Shown here: positions 33,301-40,141 of the stretch, piece after piece
Numbering within the stretch: position 1 is the first letter of the stretch
How the letters are laid out: every line of letters starts with the position of its first letter
Assembly: GCA_947630505.1 (NCBI GenBank)
Contig: CANRHV010000021.1
Coordinates: 1 to 40,141, forward strand
DNA length: 40,141 nt
From: an uncultured Monoglobus sp.
GTDB lineage: Bacteria; Bacillota; Clostridia; Monoglobales; Monoglobaceae
Direction: 5' to 3'
The notes under the pieces: model-generated
Told to the model about the DNA's origin: nothing
Database searches by the model: none
The model's input: the letters and a program-made list of their open reading frames with translations, nothing else
Made by a program: the position numbers and the translations under genes

Positions 33301-36300
33301 GCACGAAATATCTTGTAGAGGAAAAACCCGAGACAGGATATGAATCGACAAGCAACGGAAATTCGGGAACGACCGGAGATAGGACTTCGCATGTAGTTTA
33401 TAACAACACGCTTGAGAAAACAGCGCTCACGGTCAGCAAGGTCGTTTCGGGCGCGGGCGCTCCGAAAGACAGAGAATACACCTTCCGAGTTGTGCTGACG
33501 CCGAGACAGGCCGAGGACGGCACGTACACCCCGCTGCTCAGCGCTTACGAATACGAGATAACCAAGATGTCAAGCGTCGCGGACGCGGCGGAGCTGCCCG
33601 ACCCCGCGAATGGTCGGATGGGATTCTCCCCGGTTGCCGGAACGACGGACGGCTCGGTTGAGTGCAGCGTTAAGTTAAAGCACGGTCAGCAGATCACATT
33701 CACGGGTCTGCCCTACGGCACCACATATAAAGTGGAAGAAATAAATCTTGACTTTGATTTTGAGCTCGCCGAAGAGGCGCAGACGCAGACGCCCGAGGTC
33801 AAGATCTACGAGCCGGTTCAAAAGACCGACGAGTACGGCGCGCCCATGTTCGACGAGGGCGGCGCTCCGATAATCGAGAACATCTCCACCGAGCGCGTTC
33901 CCGTGCTTGACGAAAACGGCGCTGTCAAGCTCGACAGCGAGGGAGCCCAGCTCACCGAGGAAGTCGCGGTCGACGGCTCGGGCACATTGGACGGCGACAA
34001 GACCGTCGCGTTTGTGAACGAGTTCTCGCCCGTAGGCTGGCTCGGAGTTTCCAAGACGGTCGAGGGCTCCGACGCGGACATAAACAAAGTATGGAAGTTC
34101 GACGTTGAGATAACGCCTCCCGAGGGCTCGACCTTTGATAAGCTTTTCGATGTCAATGGAGATAAGTTTACCGCGAACGCGACTTCAACTATCGCGAAAC
34201 CGCGTGATAACGCGGTCGAGACGGATCAGAACGAAGTGCCCGATTATGATCTGACGCCCGTTGAGTTCACGATCGATACAACCAAAGACACGACCGTGGC
34301 GCACGCGACCGTTGAGCTCAAACACGGTCAGACTATCGTTATCGAGCTGCCCGCGGGCACCACGTACACCCTCATGGAGTACGAGGCAAACGAGGACGGC
34401 TATAAGAGCTATTCAAATGTTGACCTGTCGCCCGAGATATTCAACAGACAGATCTCTTGGGGACATTTCAGAAACGTGAAGGGCAATCCCGAGGAGACCC
34501 CGAATCCGAACGTTACCCCGACGCCGAGCGGCTCTCCGGGACCGGACGAGACTCCGAACCCGAGCGAGACGCCCGAGCCCGGCACAACGCCGACGCCCGG
34601 ACACAACGACCACAAGCTGTCGCTCAGCAAGACAGTAGCGGGAGATACAGTCGAGACCGACAAAGACAAGGATTGGGAATTTAATATAACCTTCACGGGC
34701 GATAGCCTTAAGGACGAGTACAACTATACAGGCAGTGCGCTCTATGAAGGAGTGACGCCGCCCGCGGACGGCACGCTCATACTCGACCGCGAGACAGGCG
34801 CGCTGACCCTGCCCGATGGCACCAATCTCAAATTAAAGCACGGCCAGATGATAACGATCGAGGGAATCGAGAGCGGCACGCATTATAAGATAGAAGAAAC
34901 ACCGGTCGGAGGCTACTATACAAGCGTGGTAGGCTCGCCCAACGAGGCGACGATAACAAGCGAGGACAGAAACGTCGCGTTTGTCAACCAGACAAATCCC
35001 GATGAAGGTCTCGGCTCGCTGATCGTCCACAAGTGGGTAACCGGCAACGCCGCCGAGAGAGAACCAGACAAAGAGTTCATATTTGAGATACACTTCTACA
35101 CAGACGACACCTGCGTGACCGAGCTTGACACCCTGTTCCCCTATACCGGAAGCTACACAGGCGAGATCGGCAAGGGCCAAAACACCGTGACGCTCAAGAA
35201 CAACGAGATGATAAACATCACGGGCATACCCGCAGGAACGGTCTACACCTGCAAGGAGACAAACGCCAATGAGGACGGATACACCACAAGCGCGACCGAC
35301 GACAAGGGCACCATCTCAAACGAGAAGGGCACGATCGTGTCAAAGCAGGTAGTATCCGAGGAGTATGTAAACAATAAGAATCTCGATGTCGGCTGGCTCG
35401 GCGTGACCAAGGACGTTAAGCCCGCAAAGCCAGGCGACGAAGACAGAGAGTGGGAGTTCGAGATAGAGATAGCGCCTCCCGTAGGCGGTAGAATCGAGGA
35501 CTACGCCGCGGCGCTTGAAAACGTTCCGACCAAGAGCGACATCGCGCCCGAGGAAGGCTGGCTGAACTGGATAAACGAGGACGTTGACGACTGGAAGACT
35601 GAAGTGACCGACACGGTCGGCGAATGGTTCACGGGTGATACCATAAACTTCACGATCGACTCGACCTCGAACGTGGCGAAAGCGACTGTTTACCTCAAGG
35701 CGGGACATTCGATAGTTCTGCAGCTTCCGATAGGCGTAAGCTACACGCTTAAGGAGTTTGACGCCAACGAGGGCGGTTACAAGAGCTACTCCAACGTTGA
35801 CCTCAGTCCCGACATCAACGAGGGCAGAATAACATGGGGACATTTCAGAAACGAGTATGAGGGCAAGGAGACACCCGGTCCCGACGAGACGCCGAATCCG
35901 AGCGATGAGCCCGACAGAACACCGGGTCCCGGAGAGTCATTTGAGCCGGATAAGACGCCCGGTCCCGACGAGACGCCGAATCCGAGTGATGAGCCCGACA
36001 AGACGCCCGGTCCCGGAGAGTCCTTCGAGCCCGACACAACGCCGACGCCCGTTGAGACGCCCGTTCCCACGCCCGCTGTGAATAATCTGTCGATAAGCAA
36101 GACGGTTATTGACGGCGAGGCCGGAGACGCGAGCGGATACTGGACATTCGATATCACGCTGACCGCAGCCGACGGCACGCCGCTGAGCGGAACATATGAT
36201 GTCGAATACAGCTCGCTGTACGGCGACGATATCGACTTTACGGAAATGCCCGACACGATAACATTTGATGAAAACGGCGATGCTTCGATCACGCTCAAGC

Positions 36301-39300
36301 ACGGAATGATGGCCGATATAATCGGACTTCCGAACGGAACGAAGTATAACATAAACGAAAGAAACGAGGGCGGCAGCTACTGGTATTCAAGCGATGTCGG
36401 CTCGCCCACACGCGGCACGATCGACGGCGAGGACAGAGACGTGGCGTTCGTTAACCAGACTGAGCCCGATGAGAACATAGGCTCGCTGATAATCTACAAG
36501 CACGTAACAGGTAACGCGATCGAGCAGGAGCACGAGGAAGTTCTGTTCAGCTTTGTTGTCAACTTCTATAAGAAGCCCGATGATCTGACATTGGGAGACT
36601 ATAACGTTGACGAGCTTGAGAAGATCAACGACAGCTATAACTGCGTAATAGGCGGAGTTCAGACAACTGTCAAGAGCGGAGACACTATAAAGATCGCCAA
36701 CGATCAGTCGGCGGTAATTACGGGACTGCCCGAGGGAACGATCTACGAGATATCCGAGCCCACTAACGACAGGGGCTACGAGTATAAGTATGCGACCGAC
36801 GACAAGGGAACGCTCTCTAACGGAATCGGAACGATAGTATCAAGAGAGGTAGTATCCGAGGAATTCGTAAACGAAAAGGAGATAGAAGAGCCTTCGCCGA
36901 GCGCGACGCCCGAACCTTCGCCGAGCGCGACGCCCGAGCCTTCGCCGAGCGCGACGCCCGAACCGTCACCGAGCGCGACTCCCGAGCCTTCGCCGAGCGC
37001 AACGCCCGAGCCGTCACCGAGCGCGACGCCCGAACCGTCACCGAGCGCGACTCCCGAGCCGACACCGAGCGCAACGCCCGAGCCGACACCGAGCGCAACG
37101 CCCGAAATCCAGGAACCGACTCCCGAGCCCGAGCATGTAGGCTGGCTTGGAATAACCAAGGATGTTAAGCCCGCGAAGCCCGGCGACGAAAACAGAGCCT
37201 GGAAGTTTGAGATAGAAATAGCGCCTCCCGTAGGAGGAAGAATTGAGGACTACGCCGCGGCGCTCGAAAATGTTCCGACCAAGAGCGACATTGCGCCCGA
37301 GGACGGATGGCAGAGCTGGATCGATGAGAATGTTCTAACCTGGAAGAAGAATGTTACCGACACGGTCGGAGAACCCTTCGACGGCGACGCGATAAGCTTC
37401 ACGATCGACTCGACCTCGAATGTGGCGAAAGCGAATGTTGAGCTCAGAGCCGGACACTCAATAGTTCTGCAGCTCCCGATAGGAGTAAGCTACACGCTTA
37501 AAGAATTTGACGCCAACGAGGGCGGCTACGACAGCTACTCGAACGTTGACCTCAGTCCCGACATCAATGAGGGCAGAATAACATGGGGACATTTCAGAAA
37601 TGAGTATACGGGAAGCGAAACCCCGGGACCCGACAACACGCCCGGCCCCGGCGAGACGCCGAATCCGAGCGATGAGCCGGATAAGACACCGGGACCCGGA
37701 GAATCCTTTGAGCCCGGCACAACGCCGACGCCTGTTCCCACGCCCGCTGTAAACAACCTGTCGATAAGCAAGACGGTTATCGGCGGCGAGGCCGGAGACG
37801 CAAGCGGAGATTGGACATTCGATATCACGCTGACCGCAGCCGACGGTACCGCGCTCAGCGGAACATACAGTGTCGAATACAGCTCGCTGTACGGCGACGA
37901 GATACCGGCAATGCCCAATTCGATAACCTTTACTGAGGGCAAGGCCTCGATCACGCTCAAGCACGGAATGATGGCCGATATAATCGGACTTCCGAACGGC
38001 ACAAAGTACGAGGTAGTTGAAAACAATCCCGACACGAGCCTCTGGTATTCAAGCGACGTCGGCTCTCCCACACAGGGAACGATCGACGGCGAGGACAGAG
38101 ACGTGGCATTCGTGAACCAGACCGAGCCCGATGAGAACATAGGCTCGCTGATAATCTACAAGCATGTAACAGGCGACGCGATCGAGCAGGAGCCCGATAC
38201 TCTGTTCAGCTTTGTTGTCAACTTCTATAAGAAGCCGAGTGATTTGACATTGGGTGACTACAACGTTGACGAGCTTGAGAAAATTACCGACAGCTATAAC
38301 TGCGTAATAGGCGGAGTTCAGACAACTGTTAAGAGCGGAGACATTATAAAGATCGCCAACGATCAGTCGGCGGTAATTACGGGACTGCCCGAGGGAACGA
38401 TCTACGAGATATCCGAGCCTACTAACGATAAGGGCTATGATTTCCTGAAAGCGACCGACGATAAGGGAACGCTCTCAAACGGAATAGGAACGGTGGTATC
38501 AAGAGAAGTAGTATCCGAGGAATTCATAAACACCAAGGATTTGCCTGAGCCGACGCCGACACCCGAGATATCGGCGACGCCCGAGCCGACACCTGTTGTG
38601 ACGCCCGAACCGTCACCGAGCGCGACACCCGAGCCGACGCCGAGCGCAACGCCGATTGTAACCGCAACGCCTGAACCGACACCTGTTGTAACCGCAACGC
38701 CTGAGCCGACACCTGTTGTAACAGCAACACCGGAGCCGACGCCTGTTGTAACAGCGACGCCCGAGCCCGAGCATGTAGGCTGGCTTGGAATAACCAAGGA
38801 TGTTAAGCCCGCGAAGCCCGGCGACGAAGACAGAGAGTGGGAGTTCGAGATAGAGATAGCGCCTCCCGTGGGAGGAAGAATCGAGGACTACGCCGCGGCG
38901 CTCGAAAATGTTCCGACCAAGAGTGACATCGCGCCCGAGGACGGATGGCAGAGCTGGATCAACGACTCGGTTGAAAACTGGAAGAACAAGACGACCGATA
39001 CGGTCGGCGAATCCTTCGAAGGCGATACGATATCGTTCACGACAGATTCGACCTCGAACGTGGCGAAAGCGACTGTTTACCTCAAGGCGGGTCACTCGAT
39101 AGTTCTGCAGCTCCCGATAGGAGTAAGCTACACGCTTAAAGAATTTGACGCCAATGAGGGCGGCTACAATAGCTACTCGAACGTTGACCTCAGTCCCGAC
39201 ATCAACGAGGGCAGGATCACATGGGGACACTTCAGAAACGAGTATAAGCCCGAGGAGACACCCGGACCCGACAGGACGCCCGGTCCCGGCGAGACGCCGA

Positions 39301-40141
39301 ATCCGAGTGACGAACCCGACAGAACACCCGGCCCCGGAGAATCCTTTGAGCCCGGCACAACGCCGACGCCTGTTCCCACGCCCGCTGTAAACAACCTGTC
39401 GATAAGCAAGACGGTTATCGGCGGCGAGGCCGGAGACGCAAGCGGAGATTGGACATTCGATATCACTCTGACCGCAGCCGACGGCACCGCGCTCAGCGGA
39501 ACATATGATATTGTGTACAGCTCACTCTACGGCGATCCGTATGACTTTGCGGCAATGCCCGAAAGTATAACCTTCACAGAAGGCTTTGGCACGATCACGC
39601 TCAAGCACGGAATGATGGCCGATATAATCGGACTTCCGAACGGAACGAAGTACGAGGTAGTTGAGAATAATCCCGACACAAGCCTATGGTATTCAAGCGA
39701 CGTCGGCTCGCCCACACGCGGCACGATCGACGTTGAGGATAGAGACGTGGCGTTCGTGAACCAGACAGAGCCCACCGAGGATATAGGCTCGCTGATAATC
39801 TATAAGCACGTAACGGGTGAAGCGATCGAGCAGGAGCCCGACGTATTGTTCAGCTTTGTTGTCAACTTCTATAAGAAGCCGAGTGATTTGACATTGGGCG
39901 ACTACAACGTTGACGAGCTTGAGAAAATCAACGACAGTTATAACTGCGTAATAGGAGGAGTACAGACAACTGTTAAGAGCGGCGACACTATAAAGATCGC
40001 GAACGATCAGTCCGCAGTAATAACCGGATTGCCCGAGGGAACGATCTACGAGATATCCGAGCCCACTAACGATAAGGGCTATGATTTCCTGAAAGCGACC
40101 GACGATAAGGGAACGCTCTCAAACGGAATAGGAACGGTGGT
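27363..40141 (+). CDS. giant secreted VWA and isopeptide-domain surface adhesin (3' end outside window)
   Basis: The frame opens at ATG 27363 (ribosome site AAGGAAGGTG) and I read it without a stop to the window edge, 4,259 codons so far. A signal peptide with a basic start (MRKLRGSRRVLSK) is followed by AMLIALVMVVGTLPGLTLSAFA. A von Willebrand factor A domain follows, with MIDAS DMSGS (D174, S176, S178) and TDGG at 353-356. A long extracellular region leads to about 1,670. From there a chain of pilin/Cna-B-like modules of the DUF7601/DUF5979 type recurs, each with Lys near the start (SKTV, TKDV, YKHV), HGQ or HGM, GLPxGTxY and Asn near the end (FVN, HFRN), as expected for Lys-Asn isopeptide bonds. 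Modules are joined by Pro/Thr/Glu linkers. A sorting signal, if any, lies beyond the window. Host or surface adhesion is inferred. Confidence 0.92.
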   Translation, partial: MRKLRGSRRVLSKMTAMLIALVMVVGTLPGLTLSAFAAPGDTSGEGTAEINNPNAVYEGITPGVDRVADDITMNDYQNSLLSDTNGSRFAGRVWSDKTVVAHDDTGNEWNYLSSNSSAMEPTGEVQTQVTPEFGQKNWTVGFKDDFLHVYSSLGSSQVVTEYPRNPIDLVIILDMSGSMAFDVVDGDHNNNSPDHLKHSRIQMVLDATNSAIDKLMKDPDREGNRVAVVAYGGTAYTLMPLDHYTSESGTYLTASDLRAYGGGAITGANGAYTITAKAKNSNGNDYTTEVRNDYSSSPGHIGYNTNMQAGIYQGFNELYSKANTAADVTYTHTSTQTGKKRTIARIPAAFVMTDGGSNYALKNGTGSVNGTEWYNLGTLPKNLTAYNDSHHKYRVEENIAQRGGDVAILDILMTASFMKSKVQNRYTELMKGTPAQQTGKVKFPIHTLSVDTPKGNESAWQSPRVYTTLDPGKYFNTTGNTDWNVSNSEGWNKANDGDFNKDTTNAYSLWESWKSGSNVEKAIRDSDDKSGTTRTIKFNRITEEDENTYGVTNEDVANNIIYNDSFRDVGSEGLNQVFDELVAELGEAAFLPVEGENASRLNNSITYEDPIGQHMEVKNRALKIETKDDYRKNYGEPTQQASSSGVYDMGMYLFGNMLGVAKTAVYSYDFAKAYKAELESNAIPLEIPDGSGGIKSVIAHGAWFKLKPGAGNSTPIAEKYELCAPEDTRGNTTEQNWTAGYTFFCDEAMATSFLPTEYPSKDYNDEIDSDGNPKFEDKDELHLNPNIQFNLYRIEANDYSDPHNTMLRDNPSYGYTEKTIDGEKVQVPNQQFKLGNVRIWTEDSGDYDDPEAGITGDAGYNQKLYVNLPVDALPLQIANVEVQANGDVTSYKTNTGDYIQSTPFRVFYSVGMEDEAMSDDGLSIDLAKIDLDYIQKHKTKPDNNVYFYSNYYSEQSYNGYLDAEEKVTHGDPGLSFSPAQDNRYYVMQQAVPLMKIFNKNGDGTVPDPIEEPRPAAIESDAIEAILTSYNAEHPDANLKSWDYGADGLELTTDQYTTKYIRTIQEMGVGKYNTSTIDDPEASSAPTDDKSQQEWSYLILNSYMPAEGGAGKLVHRAVARNSSDFGSGLTTESADLAQLLCWYNIKTGDSAEIDLTGGIEGGKPDASSATEEHPATETEYYDKNNWVIATKPGSLRTGNMYEFVVEKGKDANKTESSQTVRVPMVREVTDDGSVVINSYLGNEGRLATQDKMLAITKDVETDDYYKQYAAEKTFKYKVKIGGTDNRGNTISGSKEGDDSAIVIKRHVVDGVEHWDYQLDAVNVNVDSEGFLTAVDSRGVTGRAVLTSNRGPDRLGDVPTFMVQVKQGNYSEGIASATESRVQNENGDGEQIFTLEDVIVYSGDETDDPDGEPDGVITDLGSDEKWANPKLCEKGAPSGEWTPSEGTDENEDGIRGDQDGERVDIPIWQTGKSSEDSDFGDSNADHLVDRCQITPVFRTYQVFFGYSEGNDPGETGGQWVDNWPMTDGTTVGEHKTVNDDGSVTYDFEEHKGEPDIAVPMKFDPYTAEFELKDGYGLLFNGIDSGLPYSMTEILDENDLKAGFQFSDVEHIQSVLRSNGDDRRSTVTHTKDRTTGEITSSGASSVLDYDETGTNYTYTVSGVTDGDEVQAEAAHYTNYYGPVSMVVDKVVKTSAGNEVTYEPGDQDPDEYKEQFANDYGKEFTFTVDLKSHTMLPFLKDKSTNQSTNEMSVNRYYTDPNVAQAFGDEVVEYGTVTATSVNSDYTQATITFTLKHGQHFGILGLPQGTEYTINEVRPTDASDPTSSSDPGSSSEPTASSEPAAKGYLTSWKGTESTDEDGNAAEVPGSTASGVTTDKVAYTYVTFMNQMSDEEAPPEPDLTSLFIEKHVTSSDEVDKVFEFTVTLTPPSGQTLADAYPYTGSGGLPSGVINLKPVEGKDDGTKQGTLYLKNGQIADINNLPEGTKYLVEEKPETGYESTSNGNSGTTGDRTSHVVYNNTLEKTALTVSKVVSGAGAPKDREYTFRVVLTPRQAEDGTYTPLLSAYEYEITKMSSVADAAELPDPANGRMGFSPVAGTTDGSVECSVKLKHGQQITFTGLPYGTTYKVEEINLDFDFELAEEAQTQTPEVKIYEPVQKTDEYGAPMFDEGGAPIIENISTERVPVLDENGAVKLDSEGAQLTEEVAVDGSGTLDGDKTVAFVNEFSPVGWLGVSKTVEGSDADINKVWKFDVEITPPEGSTFDKLFDVNGDKFTANATSTIAKPRDNAVETDQNEVPDYDLTPVEFTIDTTKDTTVAHATVELKHGQTIVIELPAGTTYTLMEYEANEDGYKSYSNVDLSPEIFNRQISWGHFRNVKGNPEETPNPNVTPTPSGSPGPDETPNPSETPEPGTTPTPGHNDHKLSLSKTVAGDTVETDKDKDWEFNITFTGDSLKDEYNYTGSALYEGVTPPADGTLILDRETGALTLPDGTNLKLKHGQMITIEGIESGTHYKIEETPVGGYYTSVVGSPNEATITSEDRNVAFVNQTNPDEGLGSLIVHKWVTGNAAEREPDKEFIFEIHFYTDDTCVTELDTLFPYTGSYTGEIGKGQNTVTLKNNEMINITGIPAGTVYTCKETNANEDGYTTSATDDKGTISNEKGTIVSKQVVSEEYVNNKNLDVGWLGVTKDVKPAKPGDEDREWEFEIEIAPPVGGRIEDYAAALENVPTKSDIAPEEGWLNWINEDVDDWKTEVTDTVGEWFTGDTINFTIDSTSNVAKATVYLKAGHSIVLQLPIGVSYTLKEFDANEGGYKSYSNVDLSPDINEGRITWGHFRNEYEGKETPGPDETPNPSDEPDRTPGPGESFEPDKTPGPDETPNPSDEPDKTPGPGESFEPDTTPTPVETPVPTPAVNNLSISKTVIDGEAGDASGYWTFDITLTAADGTPLSGTYDVEYSSLYGDDIDFTEMPDTITFDENGDASITLKHGMMADIIGLPNGTKYNINERNEGGSYWYSSDVGSPTRGTIDGEDRDVAFVNQTEPDENIGSLIIYKHVTGNAIEQEHEEVLFSFVVNFYKKPDDLTLGDYNVDELEKINDSYNCVIGGVQTTVKSGDTIKIANDQSAVITGLPEGTIYEISEPTNDRGYEYKYATDDKGTLSNGIGTIVSREVVSEEFVNEKEIEEPSPSATPEPSPSATPEPSPSATPEPSPSATPEPSPSATPEPSPSATPEPSPSATPEPTPSATPEPTPSATPEIQEPTPEPEHVGWLGITKDVKPAKPGDENRAWKFEIEIAPPVGGRIEDYAAALENVPTKSDIAPEDGWQSWIDENVLTWKKNVTDTVGEPFDGDAISFTIDSTSNVAKANVELRAGHSIVLQLPIGVSYTLKEFDANEGGYDSYSNVDLSPDINEGRITWGHFRNEYTGSETPGPDNTPGPGETPNPSDEPDKTPGPGESFEPGTTPTPVPTPAVNNLSISKTVIGGEAGDASGDWTFDITLTAADGTALSGTYSVEYSSLYGDEIPAMPNSITFTEGKASITLKHGMMADIIGLPNGTKYEVVENNPDTSLWYSSDVGSPTQGTIDGEDRDVAFVNQTEPDENIGSLIIYKHVTGDAIEQEPDTLFSFVVNFYKKPSDLTLGDYNVDELEKITDSYNCVIGGVQTTVKSGDIIKIANDQSAVITGLPEGTIYEISEPTNDKGYDFLKATDDKGTLSNGIGTVVSREVVSEEFINTKDLPEPTPTPEISATPEPTPVVTPEPSPSATPEPTPSATPIVTATPEPTPVVTATPEPTPVVTATPEPTPVVTATPEPEHVGWLGITKDVKPAKPGDEDREWEFEIEIAPPVGGRIEDYAAALENVPTKSDIAPEDGWQSWINDSVENWKNKTTDTVGESFEGDTISFTTDSTSNVAKATVYLKAGHSIVLQLPIGVSYTLKEFDANEGGYNSYSNVDLSPDINEGRITWGHFRNEYKPEETPGPDRTPGPGETPNPSDEPDRTPGPGESFEPGTTPTPVPTPAVNNLSISKTVIGGEAGDASGDWTFDITLTAADGTALSGTYDIVYSSLYGDPYDFAAMPESITFTEGFGTITLKHGMMADIIGLPNGTKYEVVENNPDTSLWYSSDVGSPTRGTIDVEDRDVAFVNQTEPTEDIGSLIIYKHVTGEAIEQEPDVLFSFVVNFYKKPSDLTLGDYNVDELEKINDSYNCVIGGVQTTVKSGDTIKIANDQSAVITGLPEGTIYEISEPTNDKGYDFLKATDDKGTLSNGIGTV
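34032..35387 (+). repeat. adhesin super-repeat copy 0 (divergent X-Y-Z)
   Basis: The unit begins at GWLGVSKTV (residue 2224) and holds module X (ending WGHFRN), a Pro-rich linker, module Y (LSLSKTV to VAFVNQT) and module Z (LGSLIVHKWVTG to VSEEYVN). It is clearly homologous in protein but divergent in DNA from the later copies. Confidence 0.85.
35388..37136 (+). repeat. adhesin super-repeat copy 1
   Basis: It starts at GWLGVTKDV (residue 2676). Same X-linker-Y-Z order, 1,749 bp, ending with a 24-nt tandem linker. The X-Y linker is longer than in later copies, with the TPGPDETPNPSDEPD block doubled. Confidence 0.9.
36891..37106 (+). repeat. nine 24-bp tandem repeats coding PSPSATPE
   Basis: Exactly nine 24-nt units encode P-S/T-PSATPE, a rigid extended Pro-rich spacer between module Z of copy 1 and module X of copy 2. 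Neighbouring units differ only at synonymous sites plus Ser-to-Thr in the last two, so copy number probably varies between strains. Confidence 0.95.
37137..38774 (+). repeat. adhesin super-repeat copy 2
   Basis: It starts at GWLGITKDV (residue 3259), 1,638 bp. It is near-identical at the DNA level to copy 3 over long stretches, for example the first 55 bp of each, pointing to recent duplication or gene conversion. Confidence 0.9.
38544..38771 (+). repeat. Pro-rich linker with 30-bp tandem units
   Basis: It sits at the same place in copy 2 as the 24-bp array in copy 1, but is made of mixed TPEPTP units and three full 30-nt units (38671-38760) encoding PTPVVTATPE. Confidence 0.9.
38775..40141 (+). 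repeat. adhesin super-repeat copy 3 (cut by window end)
   Basis: It starts at GWLGITKDV (residue 3805) and runs through X, linker and Y into Z, where the window stops in the GTLSNGIGT stretch. More copies may follow outside the window. Confidence 0.9.

Noticed and set aside
28248..39775. Many long antisense ORFs opposite the adhesin, e.g. the Gly/Val/Leu repeat ORF at 36776-37159
   Set aside because: They are shadows from G/C-rich third positions and tandem repeats of the sense frame; no ribosome sites or promoters support them.
1..40141. tRNA, rRNA or insertion-sequence transposase genes
   Set aside because: I looked for them on both strands and saw no cloverleaf ends, rRNA motifs or DDE/tyrosine transposase ORFs.

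Overview
The window looks like chromosomal DNA of a spore-forming member of the Bacillota, class Clostridia. The evidence is the gene set: a lysA / M50 protease / scpA / scpB / DUF2953 / gerW / D-Ala-D-Ala carboxypeptidase run, a SpoIVFB-type intramembrane protease, S-layer-homology (SLH) proteins, and the yajC / TIGR04086 / SCIFF peptide / SCIFF maturase cluster typical of Clostridia. There is no lipoprotein-outer-membrane machinery. Protein-coding DNA is rich in G/C at third codon positions, while intergenic DNA and one nuclease gene are clearly more AT-rich. A gut or other anaerobic habitat is plausible but is inference.

Layout. 1-7.65 kb, plus strand: lysA from a near-consensus promoter, then an M50 membrane protease, scpA, scpB, a DUF2953 protein, gerW, an SLH-anchored amidase and a D,D-carboxypeptidase. 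This mixes lysine/DAP metabolism, chromosome condensation and cell-wall or spore-wall genes. 7.65-12.4 kb, plus strand: a repeat-filled gap, hslO (Hsp33), an SDR dehydrogenase with a consensus sigma-A promoter, a regulatory-looking gap with nested inverted repeats, larB, a small membrane protein in the position where spoIVFA is expected, and spoIVFB. 12.4-19.1 kb, minus strand: a tightly coupled operon of marR, a large membrane-fusion adaptor, a MacB-type ATPase, a MacB-type permease and a 763-residue SLH protein. A MarR-like operator sits on its promoter. 19.2-21.9 kb, plus strand: yajC, a TIGR04086 membrane protein, scfA (SCIFF ranthipeptide precursor) and scfB (radical SAM maturase). 22.1-25.7 kb: a heterodimeric ABC exporter pair. 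25.7-27.3 kb: an array of composite palindromic repeats holding a DUF559 nuclease gene and a small self-contained transcription unit. 27.36 kb to the right edge: one open reading frame of at least 4,259 codons for a giant secreted VWA/pilin-type isopeptide-domain adhesin, cut by the window end.

The most unusual material is the dispersed repeat family. Two kinds of arm (called L and R here) occur at least eight times. Each arm is built from small hairpins whose stems change by paired, compensating substitutions. L and R arms bracket exchangeable central modules. At 25.85-26.54 kb the DUF559 nuclease gene sits between two 62-bp direct copies of the L arm, while 27.06-27.28 kb shows the same R-L-module-R order without the gene, like a filled and an empty site. 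I propose, as inference, a REP-like palindromic element family associated with a Vsr-like/DUF559 nuclease.
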